Assembly: GCA_002368685.1 (NCBI GenBank)
Contig: DFEN01000156.1
Coordinates: 1-35,549, forward strand
Reading direction: 5' to 3'
Length of the DNA stretch: 35,549 nt
From: Lachnospiraceae bacterium UBA3801
GTDB lineage: Bacteria > Bacillota > Clostridia > Lachnospirales > Lachnospiraceae
Shown: positions 22,594-29,588 of the stretch, one piece after another
How the letters are laid out: every line of letters begins with the position of its first letter
How positions within the stretch are numbered: position 1 is the stretch's first letter
The notes under the pieces: model-generated
What the model saw: the letters and a program-made list of their open reading frames with translations, nothing else
Told to the model about the DNA's origin: nothing
Database searches by the model: none
Made by a program: the position numbers and the translations under genes

Positions 22594-23040
22594 TTAAAGT
22601 TGATTTACTGCATCCTGCATCATCATCTTAAAGCGGTCAATTTCTTTATCATGTCCGCTATATCCACCTCTGTTTCCGGAGTATTCGTAGCTGTCACGAT
22701 TTCTGCCATCTCTTCCTCTTTCGTAGCTGTTTTCATAGCTTCTTCCGGAGTAATCATAACTTCTGTCGTAGCCGTCACGACTTCTTCCCCGTCTACCACC
22801 TTCATTATATCTCCCGTCACTATCTCCGTCTCTTCCTCTTCTAGCTCCGCTGTAACTGGGAAAGTCATACCCATATTCTTCTATCATTTCATTACCGAGC
22901 ATTACTTTGTCAAGATTCTTGATGGAATGTGTGAGCTTGTCTATAATATCAAGGTCGTTTGTAGAGATTTCTTCTTTCTTAGCAACCTTTTCAAGTTCTC
23001 CGCAAAGCGTTTCACGGAGACTCTCTAACTTCTTAGACAT
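22594..23040 (-). CDS. Helical protein with RGD/YS-rich low-complexity tail
   Basis: 148 aa from ATG 23040 (AAAGGAGG at 7 nt; the longer start at 23058 would include the ribosome binding site). Residues 1-55 form helices (LESLRETLCGELEKVAKKEE, then NDLDIIDKLTHSIKNLDKVM). Residues 60-130 are Arg, Gly, Asp, Ser, Tyr repeats such as GRDGDSDGRYNEGGRRGRSR. The end DKEIDRFKMMMQDAVNQL is helical. The middle is disordered and charge-patterned, as in RGG proteins that bind RNA or form condensates. Similar proteins recur in Lachnospiraceae phages by recollection; function unknown. Confidence 0.75.
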   Translation of the reverse strand: MSKKLESLRETLCGELEKVAKKEEISTNDLDIIDKLTHSIKNLDKVMLGNEMIEEYGYDFPSYSGARRGRDGDSDGRYNEGGRRGRSRDGYDRSYDYSGRSYENSYERGRDGRNRDSYEYSGNRGGYSGHDKEIDRFKMMMQDAVNQL

Positions 23041-23054
23041 ATCATTTCCTCCTT

Positions 23055-23507
23055 TCACGCTATGCGATTAACTGTCATGTTGGCATTCTGCACCTGAATA
23101 AGTGGTGTAGGTACTACTGTTGCATCATCTGTTGTTGCGTCAACATACTCAACGCCTACGCTAAAGCAACATCCCTTAGGAACTGTGATGATTGCTGTTG
23201 AGGTGACATTGAAATACTCATCAACGGCAGAAGGAGTAACAATAGCCCTTGAAGTGAGTCTAGGTTCGCCATTGACAGTTATGGCCACTGCGATAGGAGT
23301 AACTTCTCCGCCCTCAGGTATTGCAATGTTTCCATTGAATGTTATCTGATAACGGGCGAAACAATTATTAGTGATACCTCTCAGAATAAAATTACCAGTT
23401 TCATCTTCGTGATAAACATATCCACGAGGACATGGTAAAGAAGCTGTAAAGATGATAGGTGCATTTAGCGACACATTCTGTACTGCATTGGCTAAATATT
23501 CTGCCAT
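23055..23507 (-). CDS. C1q/TNF-like jelly-roll domain protein
   Basis: 150 aa, no low complexity. NVSLNAPIIFTASLPCPRGY, ILRGITNNCFARYQITFNGN and TITVPKGCCFSVGVEY-like strands (read here as AIITVPKGCCFSVGVEYVDA) are typical of a TNF/C1q jelly roll, with a terminal hydrophobic strand (VVPTPLIQVQNANMTVNRIA). These domains trimerise and often decorate phage or spore surfaces. It lies between two low-complexity proteins in the late operon, so a virion-surface protein is plausible (inference). Confidence 0.6.
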   Translation of the reverse strand: MAEYLANAVQNVSLNAPIIFTASLPCPRGYVYHEDETGNFILRGITNNCFARYQITFNGNIAIPEGGEVTPIAVAITVNGEPRLTSRAIVTPSAVDEYFNVTSTAIITVPKGCCFSVGVEYVDATTDDATVVPTPLIQVQNANMTVNRIA

Positions 23508-23521
23508 AGTATCACCTCACT

Positions 23522-24448
23522 TTATGCTACTCCACAGCCACAGCCACATCCGTAGTTCATGTTCTGTGGGCAAGTGAAGATGGGTGTTCTACCATATACA
23601 GGAGTAGTAGGTACAGGACAGTTATTCAGCCTATTGTAGAGCTGGTCTACCTCGTTAGCAAAGCCCTGTGAAATGAAGGCGTTCTGAGCAGTCTGTGACT
23701 CTCTAAGAGTAGCCATATTGAGCTGTGTCTGTAACTCGGCAATTCTGTCGTTCTTAGCCTCAACCTGTGCCTTAACTCCATCAAGTTCAAGCTGGCAGAG
23801 CTTATCGAGAATAGCCTGTGTACCAGAGTTCTGACTCTGAATAATATCCCTTGTGTTATTTGCATCTGCAAATCTTGTCTGATTGCCTTCATTCTGAATA
23901 ATATTCTGAGTCTGGCAAGTAGCAAGTCTGTTCTCACAGCAACATGAAGCCTGCTGAGAAGCGAGGTTATTGATTGCACCAGTGATAGCAGTCTGTCCAT
24001 TGAATGACTGCTGTAAGTTAGCAATCTGTCTAGCATTTGCCGCTGTTTCTGCATTAGCAAAGCCGTTAGATACTGTAGATGTGATAGCATTACCTGTCTG
24101 GCAGATGTTCTGATTGATGCCTGCAATACCAAGAGCTGTGTCACCAAAGCCACTTGTTACAGCACTCTGAATGCCTGAAAGCTGAGAAGCAAGCTGGGCA
24201 TCTCTGAAACCATCAGAAACATTGTTGTTAATACCCTGCTGACCATTCATCAACCATGGGAAGTCATAACCAAGTTGAGCATTTCCTGCTCCACCAAATC
24301 CTCCCCATCCTCCAAATCCATTGCCCATAAGAGCAAAGAGGAAGAGTATTACCCACCAGCCATCTCCGCCCCACATTGAGCCGAAACCACTGTTTCCACC
24401 GTAGTATGCGGGAGCTACCGGCATTATCATACCATTACCGTTATCCAT
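23522..24448 (-). CDS. Gly/Trp-rich membrane-associated coiled-coil protein
   Basis: 308 aa from ATG 24448 (AGAAAGGAG at 7 nt). Residues 1-55: Met/Gly/Trp-rich and hydrophobic (DGWWVILFLFALMGNGFGGW), one membrane-active helix. Middle: helical Ala/Gln/Asn repeats (SDGFRDAQLASQLSGIQSAV, then similar NGFANAETAANARQI blocks) and a Cys cluster ASCCCENRLATC. A coiled coil KAQVEAKNDRIAELQTQLNM follows, and the end is Cys-rich, CPQNMNYGCGCGCGVA. Repeats of a phage-like kind and a Cys-rich tip suggest a structural or membrane-penetrating role, not proven. Confidence 0.75.
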   Translation of the reverse strand: MDNGNGMIMPVAPAYYGGNSGFGSMWGGDGWWVILFLFALMGNGFGGWGGFGGAGNAQLGYDFPWLMNGQQGINNNVSDGFRDAQLASQLSGIQSAVTSGFGDTALGIAGINQNICQTGNAITSTVSNGFANAETAANARQIANLQQSFNGQTAITGAINNLASQQASCCCENRLATCQTQNIIQNEGNQTRFADANNTRDIIQSQNSGTQAILDKLCQLELDGVKAQVEAKNDRIAELQTQLNMATLRESQTAQNAFISQGFANEVDQLYNRLNNCPVPTTPVYGRTPIFTCPQNMNYGCGCGCGVA

Positions 24449-24462
24449 AGTATTTCTCCTTT

Positions 24463-24519
24463 CTAAAAATTGATATTGTTTCCCTTGCAAGGATTGAAAC
24501 CATAATCATGTTTTGTCAT
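24463..24519 (-). CDS. Possible 18-aa mini-gene
   Basis: ATG 24519 starts 2 nt after the upstream stop and reads MTKHDYGFNPCKGNNINF, with TAG directly before the next gene's AAAGGAG. Only a weak TTAGG precedes the ATG. The fit between flanking signals is good for so short an ORF, but it covers a palindromic, repeat-like sequence (24478-24500) which may be the real feature. Confidence 0.3.
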   Translation of the reverse strand: MTKHDYGFNPCKGNNINF

Positions 24520-24521
24520 TT

Positions 24522-24764
24522 TTAAAACCTAAATCCCATTCTCTGTAATGTTCCCATTACTTTTTGAAAAGCTCCTTGATTCATTCTACCGCTCTGTATC
24601 AGATAGTTGACTGCTGAATGAGGGTCGTTTTGATACTCAGAGGGAATATTAAGATTTCTCTGAGCCATAAACTGAATAGGATTTTGTCTAAACAACTGAA
24701 ACTGTGACTGCATATCAGGCTGAGAATTATTACCATTTAATTGCTCATAAACTGAATTAGCCAT
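24522..24764 (-). CDS. Small late protein, 80 aa
   Basis: ATG 24764 overlaps the upstream stop by 8 nt; sequence opens MANSVYEQLNGNNSQPDMQS, Gln/Asn-rich, then YQNDPHSAVNYLIQSGRMNQ, GAFQKVMGTLQRMGFRF: helical, aromatic end. It resembles small proteins in the late operons of Clostridia phages and is presumably co-expressed with the 308-aa and 164-aa proteins. Function unknown. Confidence 0.7.
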   Translation of the reverse strand: MANSVYEQLNGNNSQPDMQSQFQLFRQNPIQFMAQRNLNIPSEYQNDPHSAVNYLIQSGRMNQGAFQKVMGTLQRMGFRF

Positions 24765-25248
24765 TCTTTCTTCCTCTCTGTTGTTCCATCATCTGTTTGT
24801 TCTCATCTTCCATACGTCTGAGCTGTTCCTTTAAGCTCGTAATTTCTTCCTGCATCTTCTTTACTTCTTCTCTTGTAGCTGTAAATGCAGTATCAATCTG
24901 TTTAGCTTCGTGGCTCTCTAAACGCATAGGCTCTTCTACTACTTCTGAGTACGCATACTTTTTAAGTGTAGGCATTCCCATACTGTCTGCTGACTTGATG
25001 TAGAAGTTCTGTCCCTCAGAGTCCATGAGTAACACTGACATACCGGGCTGAATGTTGTAAGCTCTTGCTCCAACGTCACCCTGAACCCAGTTTATGGTTG
25101 ACGATTGAGTTGGCTGAGCCATCTGCATCTGAGGCTGTGGCTGAGCGAATGACGGGCTATAAGACTGACCGTAGCTGTTACCCTGGTTGTAGCTCTGTTG
25201 ATAAGGTGCATAACTCTGTTGATAATTGTTAAAATAAGGTCCTGGCAT
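24757..25248 (-). CDS. YQQSY-repeat protein with a beta domain and C-terminal coiled coil
   Basis: 163 aa from ATG 25248 (GGAGAG at 7 nt). N-terminal repeats YQQSYAPYQQSYNQGNSYGQ are prion-like and disordered (residues 1-50). A compact segment INWVQGDVGARAYNIQPGMS, VLLMDSEGQNFYIKSADSMG follows (about 58-105). Residues 110-150 are a coiled coil (EEVKKMQEEITSLKEQLRRM). WVQG-type segments recur in Firmicutes phages next to exactly this cluster. Likely virion-associated or scaffold-like; not established. Confidence 0.75.
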   Translation of the reverse strand: MPGPYFNNYQQSYAPYQQSYNQGNSYGQSYSPSFAQPQPQMQMAQPTQSSTINWVQGDVGARAYNIQPGMSVLLMDSEGQNFYIKSADSMGMPTLKKYAYSEVVEEPMRLESHEAKQIDTAFTATREEVKKMQEEITSLKEQLRRMEDENKQMMEQQRGRKNG

Positions 25249-25250
25249 AT

Positions 25251-25631
25251 TTATCTCTCCTTTCGCCAATAAAATAGAGGTACTTTATCTCCTGAGTCCC
25301 ACGCATCATAGTAATCACCATCTTTTACACAGACTGCATGGGTACCAGTGCCTAGAATGAACGTTCCTTCAGGATGGTCTAAACAAAAATCTTTGACTGT
25401 ATAACAATAGGGGCATGTATTGGGAATAATCTCTCTGCTAAATCCCTCATCTTGTAGTTGTGCTCCCCAAACTGAATCAGAAGATGGCATATCATGTAAG
25501 ATAAATCCTCTAAGAATCACTCTTATGTATGCAGACTCCCAATCACAATCAGTGGCCGCACAAATAGCTCTGATTACACAATCACCTACATTTTTAAGTT
25601 CTGGGTTTGGATTAAAATTTATGTACGACAT
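25251..25631 (-). CDS. Papain-like cysteine peptidase-like protein
   Basis: 126 aa from ATG 25631; the longer frame starting at 25664 runs through the terminator and is rejected. Opens MSYINFNPNPELKNVGDCVI with a candidate nucleophile Cys in GDC, then helical AICAATDCDWESAYIRVIL. A second block GTFILGTGTHAVCVKDGDYY holds the His, followed by DAWDSGDKVPLFYWRKE with an Asp/Asn. Order Cys-His-Asp fits a papain/C39-like fold, so a small processing or deamidating enzyme is possible. There is no ribosome binding site and the start codon sits in a hairpin (25616-25640). Confidence 0.6.
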   Translation of the reverse strand: MSYINFNPNPELKNVGDCVIRAICAATDCDWESAYIRVILRGFILHDMPSSDSVWGAQLQDEGFSREIIPNTCPYCYTVKDFCLDHPEGTFILGTGTHAVCVKDGDYYDAWDSGDKVPLFYWRKER

Positions 25632-25640
25632 ACATAAATT
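25616..25640. other. Hairpin across the start codon
   Basis: AATTTATGTA (25616-25625) and TACATAAATT (25631-25640) form a perfect 10-bp inverted repeat with a 5-nt loop that contains part of the ATG of the downstream gene. It could lower initiation, or be a binding site. Confidence 0.55.
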
Positions 25641-25653
25641 GTAGAAAGAAAAA

Positions 25654-25681
25654 GAGCTACCCACGAGTCCGTGGATAGCTC
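25654..25681 (-). terminator. Terminator after the GT2 gene
   Basis: GAGCTACCCACG / CGTGGATAGCTC, 12-bp stem with one mismatch and an AGTC tetraloop, then TTTTTCTTT on the minus strand. It lies before the cysteine-protease-like gene, which therefore may depend on readthrough. Confidence 0.8.
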
Positions 25682-25696
25682 ATTTATAGACTATAT

Positions 25697-26806
25697 TTAG
25701 AATATTGCAACACCAGTTTTTATATCATTCTCTATATATTTTTGAGGTAACTCTGAGCGAATTTCTTTCAACTCATCTTCCCCACCATACTCTTCACTCT
25801 TTATCTTATCCATAAAATCAAAGAATGAAATTTCAGGAATGATACCTAATAAATCCTGTCCATGTTGCATCCTCTGCATTGTGTAGATGTCAGAAAGAAT
25901 CTTATTTTCAATCCTGTTTTCTATATCTTTATAGCACTCATGATAGAATCGTTTAGCATTGAAGAAATTCTGTTTGGCGAATATCTTTTTCTTTTCAAGA
26001 CATTCTACATAAGTGAAGTATTGACCCACCATCATTTCAGTGATAAATCTATCTACACCACCATTAAATGGGTTTTTCTTCTTACAGAATGTGGCGGCTC
26101 TGATAGATGCTATTGTAGCTCCAAGCTGGCATAAATCAAAATTATACTGAGGTATGCCATCTTCTTCTACACCTGTTCTTGTAATAGAATGTTCACTGCC
26201 AACTCTCCAGAGATAAACAGGGTCTTGGTTTAAAACACTTATCTGTAGAGGTGTTCCCTCTATTGTCATTCTTATCTTCCAGTTAAACTCACCATCTTCC
26301 ATAGCTCTAAGCTCTGAAAACTTAATGTCATTAACTTTTAAGAATTTGGTGTTATAAAGTCTACCAAATACCCATGGATGACCTACATCATTTCTAGGCA
26401 TCATTCGTGGTATCTGAGGGTTGTTCTTATCTTCTATTTCCTGTAAGAATGTTCCCTGCACTTCAATCACATTTTGCTGAATGCCTTTGTATAACTGTTC
26501 AAGAGCAAACGGTGTAAAGAAAACATCATCTGCATCTATAAAAGTAATCCAATCAGTCTTGCAGGCATCTAAACATCTCTGTCTAGCAAGACCAGGACCA
26601 GTATTCTCTTTGCACTCTAATGTTTCTATATCAAGGTCTGGGAATTTCTTTTTAAGATAACTGTAATCTTCACCAGGATAATCAGAGGCTACTATTACAG
26701 ATATATCGTCTCTTATACTTTGAATTTGAATAGATGATAGACAGTCACAAATATGACCTTTTGCCTTAAATGCCGGCACTCCTACTGTTAGTTTTTTGTT
26801 ATTCAT
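25697..26806 (-). CDS. GT2 family glycosyltransferase
   Basis: 369 aa. N-terminal GT-A domain: KLTVGVPAFKAKGHICDCLS, IRDDISVIVASDYPGEDYSY, ENTGPGLARQRCLDACKTDW, then FIDADDVF where D91-A-D93 is the DxD nucleotide-sugar motif. The C-terminal half (residues about 200-369) is helical and Cys/Lys-rich without close match to known modules. It transfers a sugar from a nucleotide donor. Located in the late block beside structural proteins, far from the TAGT genes, so the acceptor may be virion protein or host wall rather than DNA. The start overlaps the upstream stop by 8 nt with an AGGAGAG site. Confidence 0.85.
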   Translation of the reverse strand: MNNKKLTVGVPAFKAKGHICDCLSSIQIQSIRDDISVIVASDYPGEDYSYLKKKFPDLDIETLECKENTGPGLARQRCLDACKTDWITFIDADDVFFTPFALEQLYKGIQQNVIEVQGTFLQEIEDKNNPQIPRMMPRNDVGHPWVFGRLYNTKFLKVNDIKFSELRAMEDGEFNWKIRMTIEGTPLQISVLNQDPVYLWRVGSEHSITRTGVEEDGIPQYNFDLCQLGATIASIRAATFCKKKNPFNGGVDRFITEMMVGQYFTYVECLEKKKIFAKQNFFNAKRFYHECYKDIENRIENKILSDIYTMQRMQHGQDLLGIIPEISFFDFMDKIKSEEYGGEDELKEIRSELPQKYIENDIKTGVAIF

Positions 26807-27023
26807 TTTCTCTCCTACTGTTTAAATGTTTAAATAACTGCTCCTGTGCTTTAGCCAATATTCTTTTAAGCTGAGATACAGATATATCAAATTCCTCAGC
26901 CAAAGGCTCATAACATATCTCGTCTAAAAGACGGCGTTTAAGAATCTTTCTTGCTCGTTCTCCACGGACAAACCTATCTATGGCTTCTGCAATTTCATAG
27001 TTGTCCATGTCATCTAGTTTCAT
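26799..27023 (-). CDS. Small sigma-region-4-like HTH protein
   Basis: 74 aa. YEIAEAIDRFVRGERARKIL, then KRRLLDEICYEPLAEEFDIS with VSQLKRILAKAQEQLFKHL: a tri-helical HTH with YEPLAEEFDISVSQLKRI, closely resembling sigma-70 region 4 (C-terminal -35 reader). Such short proteins may act as late transcription activators or phage sigma-like factors. ATG 27023 overlaps the stop of the Arg-rich peptide (ATGA). Confidence 0.65.
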   Translation of the reverse strand: MKLDDMDNYEIAEAIDRFVRGERARKILKRRLLDEICYEPLAEEFDISVSQLKRILAKAQEQLFKHLNSRRENE

Positions 27024-27085
27024 CTTCTACGTCTACCGCCTCTTCTACGTCTATATCTAGTCTGATATACTCTCTGTCTCGCCAT
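27020..27085 (-). CDS. 21-aa Arg-rich peptide
   Basis: ATG 27085 with AGGAG at 6 nt, in a different frame inside the last codons of the 87-aa gene. Begins MARQRVYQTRYRRRRGG and ends RRRR: 12 of 21 residues are Arg. Strong ribosome binding site and coupling (ATGA) to the next gene support translation. Likely a nucleic-acid-binding or leader-type peptide. Confidence 0.55.
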   Translation of the reverse strand: MARQRVYQTRYRRRRGGRRRR

Positions 27086-27320
27086 TTTGTACTCCTATCA
27101 TGGTGTTTGAATCACCATCTAAGTCTTGTGTAACAACAGTGGAATCATACTCTTCAACAGGCAGACTTATGTACCATAAAAATCCTGCGATAGTAGCTGC
27201 CCATAAAACTAAAACTACAATCAATACAATAATCAGCCTCTTAATTATTGTAGAGAAGTGATTAAGTATTCCCTCTAAAACAAAGTGTGTAACAGTATTA
27301 TCTTTCTTTTCGTTCTCCAT
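27057..27320 (-). CDS. Single-pass membrane protein (87 aa) of the lysis region
   Basis: N-terminal helix (THFVLEGILNHFSTIIKRLI), then a hydrophobic span IIVLIVVLVLWAATIAGFLW (about 29-50) and an acidic, Asn/Gly-rich C-terminal tail (DSTVVTQDLDGDSNTMIG). Predicted one transmembrane segment with the tail outside by positive-inside rule. It lies directly after the endolysin gene, so it may be a spanin-like or lysis accessory protein, but no motif proves this. Confidence 0.65.
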   Translation of the reverse strand: MENEKKDNTVTHFVLEGILNHFSTIIKRLIIVLIVVLVLWAATIAGFLWYISLPVEEYDSTVVTQDLDGDSNTMIGVQNGETESISD

Positions 27321-27323
27321 AGA

Positions 27324-28028
27324 TTATCCTTTCTTTAGCAGTTCATTGACTCTTGCTTGAACCATTGCACAATTATATCCTGCATCAGTAAGGTTTGCTC
27401 TACGTTCTGAACCAGTTCCCCATTTACCAGCAATAACTTCTCTTGCAACTTCGTCTAAAGACTTCTGTTTCATATCATACTTAGGTCTGCCAAAAAGAAC
27501 TTTATTTCTCTGTTGAGCAATAGAGTATTTCTTTTTAGCAACACCTCCTCCGTTTCTTACAACTTTATCTGCATTAGATGTGTTGCCCTCTATTGTATAG
27601 AAGTATTTATCATCTACTTTATACACAATACCTGTATGGTGACAACCACTTGTGTTTCCATTCTTTGTGAAGAAAACTTGGTCGCCAACAACAGGATAAT
27701 CATAAAGAGCATTTTTCTGTTGATACATCCTACAACTTGCTACAGTATAATCATCAAAATTACCACCAAGCAATGACTTTGCTGTAGTCACACCATATGC
27801 CTTATAAAAACACCAATCTACGAAAGCATCACACCAGTATGCAGGAAAATCCATTACACTAGGATAAATCTTATGCATATCTTTTCCGTATTTGGTGTAA
27901 TTATCTTGTCCAGCTCCTGCTGTCTTTTCATAAAGAACATTAGGATTTTTCTGATAGGCTATCTTAGATTTCTCTAAATAACCTACTTCATTCATAGCGA
28001 TTTTGATGACTTTATCTGGAGTGTTCAT
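27324..28028 (-). CDS. Endolysin: CHAP peptidase/amidase with CW_7 wall-binding repeat
   Basis: 234 aa. CHAP domain (residues 1-180): catalytic Cys C66 in AYWCDAFVDWCF, conserved VVGDQVFFTKNG, catalytic His H131 in GCHHTGIVYKV, and E147/N149 in YTIEGNTS. CW_7 (Cpl-7) repeat at 189-231: SLDEVAREVIAGKWGTGSER, GYNCAMVQARVNELLKKG. The CHAP part cleaves peptide cross-links or the amide bond of peptidoglycan; CW_7 binds muropeptides. It begins with TAATG overlap at the end of the holin gene (SD AGAGG). No signal peptide, so release requires the holin. Confidence 0.93.
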   Translation of the reverse strand: MNTPDKVIKIAMNEVGYLEKSKIAYQKNPNVLYEKTAGAGQDNYTKYGKDMHKIYPSVMDFPAYWCDAFVDWCFYKAYGVTTAKSLLGGNFDDYTVASCRMYQQKNALYDYPVVGDQVFFTKNGNTSGCHHTGIVYKVDDKYFYTIEGNTSNADKVVRNGGGVAKKKYSIAQQRNKVLFGRPKYDMKQKSLDEVAREVIAGKWGTGSERRANLTDAGYNCAMVQARVNELLKKG

Positions 28029-28348
28029 TATTTGTCCTCTACTTCTATAAAGGCTTTAATATCAAAGTTGGTTTTGATAATCTCTCTCATCTCATCAAGA
28101 GCTTCATCTACCCATCCACTGAACACTTCAAACGGTACTATCTTTGAGATTACAGGATATGCGACAAGGAATGACTCATATACCTGTCTCAGTTTCAACT
28201 TACCAGTTCCACTACCAAGCTCTTTCTCTGCGATAGATACTGCATAGAGTAACCACTCTTTGATATTCTTTCTGCCCATAAGAATGAAATATGTGGCAAA
28301 GATAAGTAATACTAAAAGTAATGACCAGTTATCAGAAATCCACTTCAT
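28028..28348 (-). CDS. LLH-family holin
   Basis: 106 aa. One strong transmembrane segment near the N-terminus (WSLLLVLLIFATYFILMGRK), then an amphipathic charged body (EKELGSGTGKLKLRQVYESF, FSGWVDEALDEMREII) and an acidic end. This matches phage holins of the LLH group in Firmicutes. It forms membrane lesions that let the endolysin reach the wall. The start lies in the previous gene's end (16 nt overlap); the stop is coupled to the endolysin. Confidence 0.8.
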   Translation of the reverse strand: MKWISDNWSLLLVLLIFATYFILMGRKNIKEWLLYAVSIAEKELGSGTGKLKLRQVYESFLVAYPVISKIVPFEVFSGWVDEALDEMREIIKTNFDIKAFIEVEDK

Positions 28349-28607
28349 TGTCAGTATCTCCTCTCTTTAACTTGTATTTTTTAATAACGGCGCATAAAAG
28401 AAGTTCGCCACCAAATGCTCCATATAAAGCAACAGTTAAAGTATCATGTGAGACTCCTGTAATAGTAGAAAATACAAACTCACATATAGAATATATGATA
28501 AGTACGGTGAATGAAAAGATTATGTATTTATCAAGCCCCGATAGCTTCTTGGAGTTCTTTTTGTTTCTTGACCGCAAGCTCTTTATCCCTCTTAATAGCT
28601 TCTTCAT
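28332..28607 (-). CDS. Two-span membrane protein beside the holin
   Basis: 91 aa. Very basic N-terminus (MKKLLRGIKSLRSRNKKNSK), then YIIFSFTVLIIYSICEFVFS (about 28-47) and VALYGAFGGELLLCAVIKKY (about 59-78), ending acidic. The first 26 codons lie in another frame inside the gene upstream (77-nt overlap); only a modest AAAGG site precedes the ATG. Possible antiholin or second holin; proximity suggests lysis timing. Confidence 0.6.
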   Translation of the reverse strand: MKKLLRGIKSLRSRNKKNSKKLSGLDKYIIFSFTVLIIYSICEFVFSTITGVSHDTLTVALYGAFGGELLLCAVIKKYKLKRGDTDNEVDF

Positions 28608-29121
28608 CTGAAACCTTTGGCAATTTAGCTATGTCATTATATCTTCTCTGACAATCTCCATTACCACCAAGTTTAGCGTAAGGTGTATATAGACTGTCTA
28701 ATGTGTTTAGTTCTCCATAAGTCACACAGCCTCTATCAACTATGGGTTGTGTGCTATGTATAATTGTATTATGTATCATACCTACAACACCACTTGCTAT
28801 AACACCTGTTGTTGTTTGATTATCTTCAATTAGAGCCGCTATCTTGGTATCGTTTTCTGTGAGTTGCTTTATCGCCTCGTTGAGCTTTTGATAATCTTCT
28901 TGATGCTGTAGCTTAATAGCCTGTATGGCATTTTTATGCTCATCATAACGATTCTTACCTGTTTTTTCTCTTTCATCAAGACCCTTATCAAATTCCTCTT
29001 TGAGCTTCTTTAAACTGTCATCTTTATTGTCTTTACGGGTTATAAGAAATTGTATAAACCCAAAAAATGCTCCTGAGAAAAGAATAGTAAAGATAGTTTT
29101 TATCCATTCTGCTACAGTCAT
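28531..29121 (-). CDS. N-terminally anchored coiled-coil protein of the lysis region
   Basis: 196 aa. N-terminal membrane helix (IKTIFTILFSGAFFGFIQFL), positive stop, long coiled coil (DSLKKLKEEFDKGLDEREKT, QEDYQKLNEAIKQLTENDTK; about 35-100), then NTIIHSTQPIVDRGCVTYGE. The first half resembles XhlA/hemolysin-type holin partners of Firmicutes phages; the second half is not recognised. First gene after the promoter at 29148. Confidence 0.7.
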   Translation of the reverse strand: MTVAEWIKTIFTILFSGAFFGFIQFLITRKDNKDDSLKKLKEEFDKGLDEREKTGKNRYDEHKNAIQAIKLQHQEDYQKLNEAIKQLTENDTKIAALIEDNQTTTGVIASGVVGMIHNTIIHSTQPIVDRGCVTYGELNTLDSLYTPYAKLGGNGDCQRRYNDIAKLPKVSDEEAIKRDKELAVKKQKELQEAIGA

Positions 29122-29147
29122 CTTTTTACCCTCACCTTGTTAGCTTC

Positions 29148-29153
29148 ATTATA
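29148..29153 (-). promoter_or_regulatory. Extended -10 promoter before the lysis genes
   Basis: Minus-strand TATGTTATAATG contains a perfect TATAAT with extended TG (TGTTATAAT); the -35 is poor. It is located 26 nt before the ATG at 29121, in a gap after the tail-operon terminator. Confidence 0.5.
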
Positions 29154-29248
29154 ACATAGTTGGTAAAAGATTTATACTGTTTACTTTCACATCATTCAAT
29201 TTGTAAACATACAATAACATATTTATTTCTCCTTTGAAATAGGAATAA

Positions 29249-29279
29249 AAAGAGCGGACAAAATGATTGCTCGCTCTTT
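29249..29279. terminator. Terminator after the tail block
   Basis: AAAGAGCG / CGCTCTTT, 8-bp stem with a 15-nt loop; the minus strand continues TTTATTCC. It lies between the 75-aa gene and the lysis genes. A/T arms on both sides may make it bidirectional. Confidence 0.65.
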
Positions 29280-29330
29280 AATTAATATTCAATTATTTAC
29301 GTCGCAAAATGTAACCTTTAACGAACTAAC

Positions 29331-29558
29331 TTATTCTTCTGTTGGCTCAGGTTCAGCAGGGGTGTGTACGATTGTCTGCGTAAAGCCCTGCTCAACTAAA
29401 AGATATTCGTTGAGAAGTGCAACCTGACCCTTGATAACGTCCTGCGCATTTTCAAGTGTAATGCAGGTGTTCCAATAGCTCTGTTTTGCACCGCTGAAAT
29501 CTGAATGCTCGGAAACTACTGCGAAATTGCCATTAACACATTTAACTACTGAAAACAT
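29331..29558 (-). CDS. Small conserved phage protein (75 aa)
   Basis: Opens MFSVVKCVNGNFAVVSEHSD, then FSGAKQSYWNTCITLENAQD and KGQVALLNEYLLVEQGFTQT: alpha/beta with a Pro/Glu tail (TPAEPEPTEE). ATG 29558 has AAAGGAGG at 9 nt. It follows the receptor-binding protein by 30 nt. Unknown; could be a tail-fibre chaperone or accessory by position. Confidence 0.7.
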   Translation of the reverse strand: MFSVVKCVNGNFAVVSEHSDFSGAKQSYWNTCITLENAQDVIKGQVALLNEYLLVEQGFTQTIVHTPAEPEPTEE

Positions 29559-29588
29559 AATATATCCTCCTTTTATTTTGATTGTTTT

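Noticed and set aside
22600..23028. 142-codon plus-strand ORF opposite the RGD/YS gene
   Set aside because: Ser/Val-rich antisense of low-complexity codons, no ribosome binding site, no promoter on that strand.
24463..24519. CRISPR array
   Set aside because: Only one repeat-like unit exists and no spacers follow, so no array is annotated.
25251..25664. Longer start for the cysteine-protease-like gene
   Set aside because: The extra N-terminus is the translated terminator hairpin and T-tract (25654-25681 and downstream).
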